A stretch of DNA of 16,948 nt from positions 1 to 16,948 of the forward strand of contig JBKPDO010000178.1 in NCBI GenBank assembly GCA_046727955.1, read 5' to 3'. Below the pieces are notes generated by a model, which was not told where the DNA came from, did not search any database, and saw only the letters and a list, made by a program, of their open reading frames with translations. Origin of the DNA: DASVXQ01 sp046727955 (lineage in GTDB: Bacteria; Actinomycetota; CALGFH01). How positions within the stretch are numbered: position 1 is the stretch's first letter; every line of letters begins with the position of its first letter. Positions 1 to 6,633 of the stretch are shown here, piece by piece. Both the position numbers and the translations under genes were made by a program.

Positions 1-2
1 TG

Positions 3-83
3 CAGGAACTGCGCCGCCAGCTCCATCACCGGTCACGACTCGAGGAGGGGGTGGTCGACCAGACTGTCACCCCTGCCGCATAA
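3..83 (+). CDS. 3' end of an unknown protein (partial)
   Basis: The frame open from base 3 reads QELRRQLHHRSRLEEG and continues to VTPAA before a TAA at 81-83. The charged, coiled-coil-like composition (Glu/Arg/Leu at helix spacing) looks like the C-terminus of a real protein. Only 26 codons are visible, so no family can be assigned. A weak stem-loop (CCCGCTT at 111-117, AAGCGGG at 127-133) follows about 28 bases after the stop and could be its terminator. The call rests on composition alone. Confidence 0.35.
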   Translation, partial: QELRRQLHHRSRLEEGVVDQTVTPAA

Positions 84-428
84 GATGCCGTCAGTGGGAG
101 CCCGCGTCCGCCCGCTTTTCCACCAGAAGCGGGACGCCACCTCCCTGCGCGCTGGACTCTAGAAGCGGCCAAGTGATGCGCTGTGACCCAGCGGGTCCAG
201 GAAGAACCTCTTGGATCGTCCGGATGATCCTCGGGATGATCAGGTCGCAACACTAGCCACCGCGGCTCTGGCGAGGCACGGGGTCACCGAGCCGCCCCCA
301 TTGGTTGCGTCCGAGCCCGCGGGGTGCCGGAGGGCACCAACCGAGGGTGATCTACGCCACAGACGTCCCAGGCCCGCAGGGGCGATCCTTGTGCCCTGTC
401 CAAAGGAGGACGGAACGGAGGGATCACC
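84..428. other. Gene-poor stretch upstream of the first small gene
   Basis: No convincing gene was seen. The stretch holds the weak hairpin at 111-133, near-repeats of GGATGATC between 215 and 242, and at the end the purine-rich leader of the small gene that starts at 429. The open frames here on either strand lack ribosome binding sites and recognisable protein sequence. Confidence 0.5.
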
Positions 429-605
429 ATGCTGCAGCACCCGATCATTGCCGCCGCCCTGGTCGAGCAGCGCCAAGCCGACCTGCGCCGCCAGGCCGAC
501 CGCTGGCGCCTGGCGCACAGCGGCCGGGATGACCATCGGTCACGGCGGCCTGCCAGCCGCCGCTGGTGGCGGCCGGCCCCCCGGCCAGCCTCAGCGCAAG
601 CCTGA
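429..605 (+). CDS. Small basic hypothetical protein (58 aa)
   Basis: ATG at 429 follows a purine-rich leader with AAGGAGG and GGAGGG about 6-25 bases upstream, and the frame closes with TGA at 603-605. The product starts MLQHPIIAAALVEQRQADLR and continues as an Arg/Gln-rich amphipathic helix, then a basic Arg/Pro/Trp-rich tail. Short proteins opening with 'hydrophobic anchor, then (L/V)xxxRQAxLRRxAxxxRL' are common in actinomycete genomes and have no known function; this resemblance is from memory. The gene is monocistronic and followed by a strong terminator. A second gene of the same style lies at 2841-3034. Confidence 0.6.
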   Translation: MLQHPIIAAALVEQRQADLRRQADRWRLAHSGRDDHRSRRPASRRWWRPAPRPASAQA

Positions 606-673
606 GCAGGCCCTCGTGACAGGACCGCGTCTCTTGGGATGGCGGCGCAGCCACTTGCTGTCAACTACGGCCG

Positions 674-709
674 AAACTGACCCCCTACCGTCGGTAGGGG
701 GTCAGTTTT
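674..709. terminator. Strong bidirectional intrinsic terminator
   Basis: Bases 674-689 (AAACTGACCCCCTACC) pair perfectly with 693-708 (GGTAGGGGGTCAGTTT): a 16-bp stem with a 3-base loop, followed by a T run at 706-709. The A run on the left arm supplies a U tract on the opposite strand, so it can work in both directions. It lies 69 bases after the 58-aa gene on the plus strand and after the minus-strand small membrane protein that ends at 883, so it probably ends both. Confidence 0.85.
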
Positions 710-780
710 CACGCGTCGCCGACACTTGCGCTCTCCAGCGCACTGGATCATCACACGCCATCCTTATCAGCTATCCCGCG

Positions 781-843
781 CTTACCGCCATGCCGACCTG
801 CGGGTTCCCTGCCTGGCTGGACTCCAGAAACGACGAGGTTATG
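781..843. repeat. Degenerate dispersed repeat, copy 1 (partner at 15277-15338)
   Basis: This 63-base segment aligns with 15277-15338 at roughly 73% identity by eye with one gap. Shared blocks include ACCTGCGG, TTCCCTGC, CTCCAG and GTTATG. Most differences are transitions. Neither copy lies in a credible gene. It may be a decayed copy of a mobile or regulatory element. Confidence 0.45.
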
Positions 844-882
844 TGCTGTCGTCACCGGGCCAGGGCCTCGCATCAGGGACCT

Positions 883-1044
883 TTATGAGCGAGACCGGCG
901 GCGCATCAGGATCGCTAGCGCCTTGAGCGCGTCCCGACGCCGGGCTGGGCAGCGAGGCAGGACCGCAGCTAGCACGGCGATCAGCACGGCCACACCGAAC
1001 AGGATGGCGGCTGCGGTGGTGGGGGTGAGAAGGGCGCTCATCAT
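883..1044 (-). CDS. Small one-helix membrane protein (53 aa)
   Basis: Starting at ATG 1044 (followed at once by a second ATG), with AGAGGA just upstream, the frame gives MMSALLTPTTAAAILFGVAV, then a long aliphatic stretch to about residue 29, then a strongly basic tail ending RRRSRS. One N-terminal transmembrane helix with a positive cytoplasmic tail is clear. No family was recognised; it is longer than KdpF-type peptides and has no kdp context. Its leader contains a perfect 9-bp inverted repeat (1054-1078) directly ahead of the ribosome binding site. It diverges from the helix-turn-helix gene at 1150, and the two may share a control region. Confidence 0.5.
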   Translation of the reverse strand: MMSALLTPTTAAAILFGVAVLIAVLAAVLPRCPARRRDALKALAILMRRRSRS

Positions 1045-1053
1045 CGATCCTCT

Positions 1054-1078
1054 AGAGCAAGTGACGGAGACTTGCTCT
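1054..1078. promoter_or_regulatory. Palindromic operator or leader hairpin
   Basis: AGAGCAAGT (1054-1062) and ACTTGCTCT (1070-1078) are a perfect 9-bp inverted repeat around a 7-base centre. The repeat lies between two divergent genes and within ten bases of the minus-strand start codon. It could be an operator for the neighbouring helix-turn-helix protein or a hairpin in the leader RNA; the sequence does not decide. Confidence 0.5.
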
Positions 1079-1149
1079 GAAGAGGCTAGCCGACAAGCAC
1101 CGTGAGCAACAGCCGCCGACTTACTACCCGATGTGGCACACTTGCCCTC

Positions 1150-1830
1150 ATGCGAGTCAGCTACGGCAACGGCGGATGGGTTCGGGTCGACGGCATCGGG
1201 CTGCCTGGGCCGCTCTACGTTCGGTTTGCGGCCGATGAGCGGGGCCGCTGGCGGGTCGTTGAGATCTACGTCGACGGACGGGGCACGCCGCTGTCCACCG
1301 CTATGCTTCGCCAGCTGCGGCTCGACCTGCTCGAAGCGGCGGTGCTCCAGTACGAGAACATGGCGGCCCGCAGTGGTATCCCGGGTCCTGATCTCCATCG
1401 GCTGGCCGCGCACTACAGCACCACGTGGGGCAGGAGCGCCTATGACGGTCAGCATTGCGACACGTGCGGCGGCCCGATCAAGGGCATAAGGGGACGCATC
1501 CTTGCCTTGCGGAACTGGGTTGCCGAGAGCTGGTTCGCGCAACTGCCGGACAGCGGCATAAGGCGGGTTCCGATGCCCAGGGAGCCCAGATCACTCGACG
1601 CGGAGTTCGAGGAGCTGCCAGCGATCGAGCCACCCGCTGGGCACCGGATGACTGATGACTTCCTGCACACGGTGGCCCGTGCCTACGCGATCGCGGCCTT
1701 GAAGGGCCTGCCGCCCGCGCCCGCGATTGCGGAGAAGGCAGGTGTATCCCGCCGGGCGGTGCATAAGTGGGTCTACACGGCACGAAAGCGCGGGATCATG
1801 CCGCCCGGCACGCGCGGACGGGTCGGGTAG
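1150..1830 (+). CDS. Conserved actinobacterial protein with C-terminal helix-turn-helix (226 aa)
   Basis: The N-terminal part (residues 1-60, MRVSYGNGGWVRVDG then a beta-rich stretch) resembles no enzyme I know. A single CDTCGG knuckle sits at about residue 103. Residues 190-213 form a convincing helix-turn-helix (AIAEKAGVSRRAVHKWVYTA) followed by a basic RKRGIMPPGTRGRVG tail. Proteins ending in 'WVxxARxRGxLPPGxxGRxG' are common and uncharacterised in actinomycetes, often in accessory regions (from memory). DNA binding is inferred. ATG 1150 is preferred; an in-frame GTG at 1102 adds 16 residues, and neither has a strong ribosome binding site. Directly downstream lies the array of 19-bp dyads, so this protein is the obvious candidate to bind them, but nothing in the sequence proves that. 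Confidence 0.75.
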   Translation: MRVSYGNGGWVRVDGIGLPGPLYVRFAADERGRWRVVEIYVDGRGTPLSTAMLRQLRLDLLEAAVLQYENMAARSGIPGPDLHRLAAHYSTTWGRSAYDGQHCDTCGGPIKGIRGRILALRNWVAESWFAQLPDSGIRRVPMPREPRSLDAEFEELPAIEPPAGHRMTDDFLHTVARAYAIAALKGLPPAPAIAEKAGVSRRAVHKWVYTARKRGIMPPGTRGRVG

Positions 1831-1933
1831 TTACACTGCGGTTCCTCCCCTGCTGGACCTAGAGGCTGGGGAGGTGGCGCGCTATGAGCCAGGTGATGGG
1901 TCGCCCGGCTTCACTCCAACTATAGTTGCCCGA

Positions 1934-1952
1934 GTGATGGACGGATCGTCAC
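1934..1952 (+). repeat. 19-bp dyad element, copy a
   Basis: GTGATGGACGGATCGTCAC. One of eight related 19-mers with consensus GTGACYRACGGATCGTCAC, whose ends GTGAC and GTCAC are reverse complements. It lies about 100 bases after the helix-turn-helix gene. Confidence 0.65.
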
Positions 1953-2039
1953 AGTGTCGGGTAAGTGGAGTTGGCGGTGCGCAATGGTTCGTCATCCTCG
2001 GGGCTTCGACGCAGTCTCGGCCTGAATTCGGAACAGCGA

Positions 2040-2178
2040 ATGGGATCGCCGTCGAAGACGGCGGCGCGCCGAAGGTGCGCTGAAATTGCGAGCGCTCCAT
2101 GCGGCAGTCGGTCGGCTGAATGAATCGATCGCCGCCGAAGGCGGCTCCATGCAGCCGGCCGGCTGACGAATGGATCAA
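2040..2178. repeat. Two related units with paired small hairpins
   Basis: GCTCCATGC followed by CAG, CGG, CGGCTGA and GAATGNATC motifs occurs at 2094-2128 and again at 2144-2178. Small stem-loops GCCGTC-GAA-GACGGC (2048-2062) and GCCGCC-GAA-GGCGGC (2131-2145) sit at equivalent places next to GATC. They differ by a T-A to C-G pair change that keeps the stem. That is what a conserved structure or dyad would show, although only two copies are available. Confidence 0.5.
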
Positions 2179-2201
2179 ACGCGCGAGCACCACTCCCCCA
2201 A

Positions 2202-2244
2202 GGGGGGCCAGTCGCCCGCGGTCTTTGCGGGCGACTGGCCCCCC
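2202..2244. terminator. 18-bp perfect hairpin, possible terminator
   Basis: GGGGGGCCAGTCGCCCGC (2202-2219) pairs perfectly with 2227-2244 around a 7-base loop GGTCTTT. The stem is very GC-rich and has no clear U tract on either side (TT then G on the minus strand). It would suit a minus-strand transcript ending near 2254. It could instead be a structural element of the repeat region. Confidence 0.5.
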
Positions 2245-2305
2245 GCAGGGGCTCTACCAGCGGTAACGCCGCCAGCCGGCGGGCGAGAGGGTACGCACCT
2301 GGCGC

Positions 2306-2353
2306 GCGTAGGGTCCAGCGTAGGGTTTGGCGTAGGGTCCAGCGTAGGGGCTG
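2306..2353. repeat. Four tandem 12-bp repeats
   Basis: Units GCGTAGGGTCCA, GCGTAGGGTTTG, GCGTAGGGTCCA and GCGTAGGGGCTG follow one another without gaps. A 12-bp period keeps any reading frame: on the minus strand one frame gives PYAG PYAK PYAG PYAR. It could be a peptide repeat or an iteron-like array. Confidence 0.7.
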
Positions 2354-2570
2354 ACGTACCCTTCGAGGCGCCCGAGCAGGGCCGGGTGAGGTCGTTCCCC
2401 GGGTGAGCGGGGCAGGGCTGCGGAGCTTGCCAGCGCAGCAGCAAGCGCCAAAGGCGCTTCCAATCCGACGGCGCGTGTCGTGGCCCGTACTCAAAACAGC
2501 AGGCGAGAATGCCCGAGCCTATTGCACCGAACATGTGACGGGCTGAACGTCACACGTTCCGGGCCGGACG

Positions 2571-2657
2571 GTCACCAACGGATCGTCATAGGCGGACCGA
2601 TCGGGTAACGATCCGTCAGTCACCCGGGCACAGAGGGCGTGACGATCCGTTAGTGAC
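2571..2657. repeat. Cluster of three 19-bp dyad elements (copies b, c, d)
   Basis: Copy b is GTCACCAACGGATCGTCAT at 2571-2589 (plus). Copy c at 2605-2623 and copy d at 2639-2657 lie on the minus strand (GTGACTGACGGATCGTTAC and GTCACTAACGGATCGTCAC). Copies c and d are spaced exactly 34 bases apart, as are b and c. Copies b and d form an inverted repeat matching at 17 of 18 positions. No gene is present here. Confidence 0.7.
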
Positions 2658-2840
2658 CCGCGGGAACGCTCGGGGGGCAGCAGCGTCCGCTCGGCATGCC
2701 CAGATGGCTGCATGCGGTCAAGACGCACGCGGAGGCATAGGTACTGGATAACACTCGCCGACTGTGACGTGGGGCACTGCCGTGTGCAAGCCGAGCGGTC
2801 ACTGTAAGCAGTTCAAGACCCGTCGTCCACTGAGGAGGCG

Positions 2841-3034
2841 ATGATGCCCCATCGTCTTGGACCGAAGAGCTGGCGCGCCAGCGGCGAGCGGCCCTGAACG
2901 CCGAGGCCAGCCATGAGCGACTCGTGCGCCAGACCCGGCCGCCACCGCGCGCCGATCCGGAGCGCGGCCGGCTCGTCGCAACGGCACGGACGCTTGCCTA
3001 CCACGTCCGCGCCTTGGTGGCGCGCGCCACCTAA
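2841..3034 (+). pseudogene. Small basic hypothetical protein, one-base frameshift after the start
   Basis: ATGATG at 2841 follows a near-perfect ribosome binding site (GAGGAGG), but its frame stops after 18 codons. One extra C in the CCCC run at 2847-2850 would join the start to a frame reading SWTEELARQRRAALNAEASH and continuing to LVARAT, with TAA at 3032-3034. That gives a 64-aa Arg/Ala-rich helical protein of the same general style as the product at 429. The good ribosome binding site and coherent protein suggest either a very recent lesion or a missing C in the sequence. The stop codon lies inside the left arm of the 24-bp inverted repeat. Confidence 0.5.
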
Positions 3035-3125
3035 CTGGCGGATCGTCACAGTCGGGCGGATCGCGTGATGATCCATTGGTCACGCGGCCACAAGGAGGGG
3101 CGTGACGATCCGTCAGTTAGGTGGC
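3026..3125. repeat. 100-bp element bounded by 24-bp inverted repeats, with dyad copies e, f, g
   Basis: Bases 3026-3049 and 3102-3125 are inverted repeats matching at 23 of 24 positions. Each arm contains a 19-bp dyad copy (e at 3031-3049 plus; g at 3102-3120 minus). A third copy (f, GTGACCAATGGATCATCAC read on the minus strand) lies inside at 3065-3083. No target-site duplication is evident outside the arms. It may be a MITE-like element or a cluster of binding sites. Confidence 0.65.
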
Positions 3126-3135
3126 ATGCGAGGAG

Positions 3136-3183
3136 GGCCAGCAGCACCACAGGTGTGACATTTCGTCCGTGGTGCTGCTGGCC
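3136..3183. terminator. 15-bp hairpin downstream of the zinc-ribbon gene
   Basis: GGCCAGCAGCACCAC (3136-3150) pairs perfectly with 3169-3183 around an 18-base loop. It starts seven bases beyond the minus-strand stop at 3190 and is well placed to end that transcript. There is no U tract, which is common in actinomycetes. Confidence 0.6.
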
Positions 3184-3189
3184 TGGAGA

Positions 3190-3661
3190 CTACAGGCCGT
3201 ACTTGTCGCGGAGCTGCTCGGCCTTGGCGGTGCAGGCGGCGGCCTCGGGGCCGTAGGTGGTGGAGGCGGCCTTGGCGCGCAGGCCCCCGTAGCGGCGCCG
3301 GGCGCGCTCGTGGGCGGCGTCGTCGTGGTGGTAGGTGTGGGCGGCGCGCAGGCTACCGCAGGCGCCGCAGAAGACCCGGGGCCGGCTGGTACCGGCATGC
3401 GGCGGCTGGTGCGTCCGGGCACGCTGGCGTCGGTGGCGCTCCTGGTCCTCACGCTCTCGCTGGCGGCGGGCGCGCTCGCCGCGGGCCTGCTCGTGGACGC
3501 GGCGCTGCCGCTCGTGCTCGGCCTGCTCCTGTTGGCTTTCTGGCGCGGTAGGCGGCGGTGCGGCAGGCGGCGGAGCAGAAGCGGCGCTTGCGGCCGAGGT
3601 CGTCGGGCTGGGCGAAGGTGGTGCCGCACTGCTCGCAGTCGGTGTAGATGGTGGCAACCAT
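3190..3661 (-). pseudogene. Zinc-ribbon protein with coiled-coil middle, one frameshift
   Basis: From ATG 3661 the frame gives MVATIYTDCEQCGTTFAQ and a second Cys pair (FCSAACRTAAYRAR): a four-Cys zinc finger of a kind frequent in actinomycete accessory DNA. After about residue 40 the coherent sequence moves to another frame: ESQQEQAEHERQRR, then a highly charged coiled coil, a second CxxC (VFCGACGSL), and the end KAEQLRDKYGL at stop 3190. Reading AA instead of AAA (minus strand, plus 3538-3540) joins the two parts as YRARSQQEQAEHE, about 157 aa in all. Function unknown; zinc-dependent nucleic-acid or protein binding is inferred. Copy h of the 19-bp dyad ends 11 bases upstream of the ATG and overlaps the start. 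Terminator hairpins lie on both sides. Confidence 0.6.
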
Positions 3662-3672
3662 CGGATCGTCAC
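3654..3672 (+). repeat. 19-bp dyad element, copy h, over the start codon of the zinc-ribbon gene
   Basis: GCAACCATCGGATCGTCAC. It overlaps the minus-strand ATG (3659-3661) and its immediate leader, where a bound protein could block transcription or translation. This is the only copy sitting on a gene start. Confidence 0.55.
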
Positions 3673-3686
3673 CTCATGGGCGAACA

Positions 3687-3724
3687 AGAAGGCCACCCGG
3701 GGAACCGGCGCCGGGTGGCCTTCT
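3687..3724. terminator. 14-bp intrinsic-type terminator
   Basis: AGAAGGCCACCCGG (3687-3700) pairs perfectly with 3711-3724 around a 10-base loop. The minus strand runs TTCTTGTTCG after the stem, a weak U-rich tail. It lies 18 bases after the stop of the minus-strand gene at 3742 and before the zinc-ribbon start, so it isolates the two genes. Confidence 0.7.
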
Positions 3725-3741
3725 GGAGTCAGGTGGTCAGG

Positions 3742-4071
3742 TCAGAGGCGGACGTCGACGTAGACGCGGACCAGCAGGCTGGGCGGCCGATCAGGATAGG
3801 CGGGACTGACCGAGACGACGGTAAACGAGGGGCCACCGACGTCGATCGACAGGGCGTCGCCGCTGAGCCCGGCCTGGCAGGCGACGCGGCCGGTGACCAC
3901 GTGAACGACCACGGTCTCGGCCAGCCGGTCGACGTTGAGCGCGCCGACCACGAGTAGGACCAGAGCCAGCGCCCACCGGTGGCGTGGCACCGACCGGACC
4001 CTGCCGAGCAGGCGGCCGGGCCGGCTCGGGCGCGACCCTGAGGAGGGGCGGGAGGCAGGTGGAGCTCGCAT
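3742..4071 (-). CDS. Small membrane-anchored or exported protein (109 aa)
   Basis: From ATG 4071 the product has a basic N-terminus, one hydrophobic helix (WALALVLLVVGAL, about residues 33-45), then VDRLAETVVVHVVTGRVACQ, LSIDVGGPSFTVVSVS and the end VRVYVDVRL. The pattern 'TM helix, (V/A)DR(L/V)A, then V-x-GG-P-F' faintly recalls the start of LmeA-like DUF2993 lipid-binding proteins, but at 109 aa it would be much shortened. I do not assign the family. A GTG at 4086 with GAGGT close upstream is an alternative start. The gene lies just after the histidine-kinase fragment and has its own terminator at 3687-3724. Confidence 0.5.
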   Translation of the reverse strand: MRAPPASRPSSGSRPSRPGRLLGRVRSVPRHRWALALVLLVVGALNVDRLAETVVVHVVTGRVACQAGLSGDALSIDVGGPSFTVVSVSPAYPDRPPSLLVRVYVDVRL

Positions 4072-4134
4072 GCCCCAGTCGAGCACGCAGACCTCGAAGC
4101 GACCCGCAGGCCAGCCACAAGCAAGCCACAGGAG

Positions 4135-4462
4135 ACACGGCGGGCGTCAGCGCGGCGGGGGCTTGGGGCCGGTGGGCGCTCCTGGTCGAGGCGGGCCAGC
4201 AGCAGCAGGTCCTCGACCAGCAGGCCCATGCGGCCTGCTCGGCCGCATCGAGGCCGAGCAGGCCGCCGACGTCGTTGGGGGCGCGCACGGCGCCTTGGCG
4301 GTACAGCTCGGTGAGGCCGCGGATGCCGGCCAGGGTGCGCAGCTCGTGGCTGGCGTCGGTGACGAACCGCCGCAGCCGTGGCCCCGAGTCCGCGCGTTGC
4401 TGGAAGGCCCGCTGGATCTGGGCGAGCATCGTGTTGAGCGTGGCCGACAGCCGCCCGATCAA
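4135..4462 (-). pseudogene. Sensor histidine kinase fragment (end of HAMP plus HisKA)
   Basis: The minus-strand frame reads IGRLSATLNTMLAQIQRAF (last helix of a HAMP domain), LRRFVTDASHELRT with the phospho-accepting His, and LAGIRGLTELYRQGA. It then shifts frame at about 4232 to MGLLVEDLLLLARLDQERPP (second HisKA helix). Restoring one C in GCC[C]GCATGG joins the two. The usual Pro in HELRTPL is absent, a three-base in-frame loss near 4333. The sensor and membrane part upstream and the whole HATPase domain downstream are missing, so it cannot be a working kinase. It begins 20-odd bases after the stop of the GH65 remnant, which marks a deletion joint. Confidence 0.75.
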
Positions 4463-4484
4463 GGAGGACCGCTGACCGTCGACG

Positions 4485-6558
4485 TCAGGACGGCGACCGC
4501 TTGATCGCGACGGCCGTGCCGGGGCTGAGCAGGTGCGGCTCGCCGCGGATGGTGACCTCCAGCGGCGCGCCCTCGTCGAGGAAATAGCGCTCCTGGTCGT
4601 GCGTCAAGTGCACTCGGATCTGCCGATTGCAGAACCGTAACGAGAATGCGAGCGCGTTCCAGATGTGCGGCAGGTTGGGTGTGAAGGACAGTTGGCCGTC
4701 GAAGTCGCGAACGCCGCCGAACCCGAAGACGAGCGATGACCACACGCCCGCGGCGGACGCGATGTGGACTCCGTCCGAGGCGTTGCCAGCGACGTTGGCG
4801 AGGTCCATGAGCAGCACATAGTTGAAGTACTCGATCGCCTGGCGCTCATTGCCGATCTCGGTGGCGACGATGCTCTGCACGCACGCCGACAGCGACGAGT
4901 CGCCCGTCGTGAGCGGATCGTAGTACGCGTAGTTGCGCCGCTTCTGCTCCTCGGAGATCTCGTTACCGAGCAGGAACGTCGCAAGCACGATATCGGCCTG
5001 CTTGAGCACCTGGTGCCGGTAGATCACCAGCGGGTGGTAGTGCAGCAGCAGCGGGAACTTCTCACCCGGCGTGTTGCCAAGGTCCCACATTTCTCGCGCC
5101 AGGAAGGTGTCGTCCTGCGGTGGATGCCGCGTTCCCTGTCGAACGGCACGTGCATCGTGGCCGCCGCGCGTTCCCACGACTCGACCTCGTTGGGGCGGAG
5201 CGCGACCTTGTGGACCAGGGCGGTGTAGTCCTCCGGTCGCTCCTCGCGCAGCCGGCGGACGCTGGCGGCGGCAAAGTGAGGTTCAGTCGCGCTATGAGGT
5301 TGGTGTATGTGTTGTCGTTGACCACCGTGGTGTACTCGTCCGGCCCGGTCACGCCGTGGAGGTGGAACCTCCCGTCGGTGCCGTAGAACCCGAGGTCCTC
5401 CCAGAGCCGGGTGGTCTCGACGAGGATCTCGGCGCCGATCTCACCGAGCAGGCGCATGTCGCCGTGGACGTTGGTGTAGTGCCTGATCGCGTACGCGATG
5501 TCGGCGTTGATGTGATACTGCGCGGTGCCCGCCTGGAAGTTGACCGAGGCCTCCTCGCCGTTGATGGTTCGCCACGGGAAGAGCGCACCCTGCTGGCTCA
5601 TCTCACGGGCCCGCTCGCGGGCGCGATCGAGCATGCTGTGCCGGAAGCGGAGCAGGTTCTGGGCGATCCTTGGCTGGGTGTACGACAGGAACGGCAGGAC
5701 GTAGACCTCGGTGTCCCAGAAGTAGTGCCCCTCGTAGGCCTGCCCAGTCAGTCCCTTCGCCGGGATGCCGGCCCCTTCGGCCCGCCACGACGCCTGCGCC
5801 ACCCGGTAGAGGTTCCATCGGATCGCCTGCTGGAGCCGCACTGGAATGTCCCGGGACTCCACGCGGACGTCGGCGCGATCCCAGAACCGGTCGAGATGCT
5901 CGCGCTGCTTCGTCAGGAGCACACCGAGGCCGTCGCGGACCATGCGGTCGAGCGTCCGGCGGCACCGATCGACGAGCTCGGGCACCGGGATGCTGCGTGA
6001 CGCCTGGTAGGTCGCGTACTTGGTGATCCGGATCGGCACGCCGGGCGGCGCGTCCGCCGTGACCAGCAGCTCGCCCGTGTCGTCGACGACGGACCCACCG
6101 CCTGGCACGGGCACGCGGCGTCGACGACGTGGTCGACGCCGACGGCGAGCGTCATCCGGCTGTTGGTCGTCTGGTAGCCGAGCAGGACGCGCTGCCCGGG
6201 AGCTCGGTCGCCTGCGCGTTGAGCACCCGCTGCGGCAGTGCAGTCGCGAGCCGCGGGTCGCCCAGCGTGCCGATCCGGCAGCTCGTCGGAGGGACGGATG
6301 TCCTGGCGGTTGATGACCTGCGAGGAGATCGCGACGGGCGCCGGGTGATCCAGGAGTGTCACCTCGTAGGTCATCGCGATGACGTGGCGGTGCTCGAGCG
6401 AGACGATCCGGCATGAGCGCACCCGAACGTGCTTCCCGGCGTCCGTGGCCCACACGAGCTCACGGGTCAGCGTCCCGGCCTGCATGTCGAGGACCCGAGC
6501 GTAGTCATGGACGCGCGCCATCGGCAGGAACAACGGCCTTGATGTGGGCCTTGCGATC
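4485..6558 (-). pseudogene. GH65 glycoside phosphorylase (maltose/trehalose/kojibiose phosphorylase type), truncated and multiply frameshifted
   Basis: Family GH65 enzymes cleave alpha-glucobioses with phosphate to give a glucose phosphate and glucose. Seen here, across three frames: VHDYARVLDMQAGTLTREL (N-terminal beta domain), QRVLLGYQTTNSRMTLAVG, GHYFWDTEVYVLPFL, the catalytic-acid motif GVTGPDEYTTVVNDNTYTN (about 5285-5345), LKQADIVLATFLL, YYDPLTTGDSSLS, DGVHIASAAGVW, and the C-terminal beta domain to KRSPS with stop at 4485. Frame changes are needed near 6275, 6197, 6112, 5278 and 5119; the last is one missing C in CACC[C]GCAG. About 100 N-terminal residues are missing and no signal peptide is present, in keeping with a cytoplasmic enzyme. 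The exact disaccharide cannot be told. Motifs are well kept between breaks, so decay is recent or the breaks are sequence errors. Confidence 0.85.
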
Positions 6559-6633
6559 CGCCATCGCCGCATGCTGCTTGCCGTGGCCGACGTGGGCGGG
6601 GAGCGGAGCGGGCTGGCTCAGTCCGCGCCTGAC

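Larger units (their letters stand above)
606..882. other. Gene-free stretch with terminator and degenerate repeat
   Basis: No gene with a credible start was found. The stretch holds the strong hairpin at 674-708 and, at 781-843, one copy of a degenerate sequence whose partner lies at 15277-15338. Confidence 0.5.
1831..2840. other. 1-kb gene-poor, repeat-rich stretch
   Basis: Open frames here overlap each other on both strands and none has a good start. Instead there are four copies of the 19-bp dyad, two related 50-bp units with small hairpins (2040-2178), an 18-bp perfect hairpin (2202-2244), four tandem 12-bp repeats (2306-2353) and a 7-bp hairpin with an AAA loop (2443-2459). On the minus strand, 2254-2463 could encode a 69-aa peptide with PYAG/PYAK/PYAG/PYAR repeats that ends ten bases before the 18-bp hairpin. 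Without a ribosome binding site this stays a possibility. Confidence 0.5.

Noticed and set aside
883..1542. Minus-strand open frame of 219 codons extending the small membrane protein upstream
   Set aside because: The upstream part lies antisense to the helix-turn-helix gene and crosses the palindrome. Only the last 53 codons, with their own start, look like protein.
2519..2728. Minus-strand 69-codon frame across the dyad cluster
   Set aside because: It consists largely of translated repeat sequence and has no ribosome binding site.
1831..3125. Interspersed short repeats considered as a CRISPR array
   Set aside because: Repeats occur in both orientations, spacing is irregular, the units are dyads of only 19 bp, and no cas gene is present.
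3121..3957. Long plus-strand open frame of 278 codons, rich in Gly/Val/Ala
   Set aside because: It runs antisense to the zinc-ribbon gene and into the 3742 gene, both of which show real motifs. Its composition is what the opposite strand of GC-rich coding DNA gives.
5071..6000. Plus-strand open frame of 309 codons
   Set aside because: Antisense to the GH65 coding sequence, which carries the catalytic motif. No ribosome binding site or recognisable domain.
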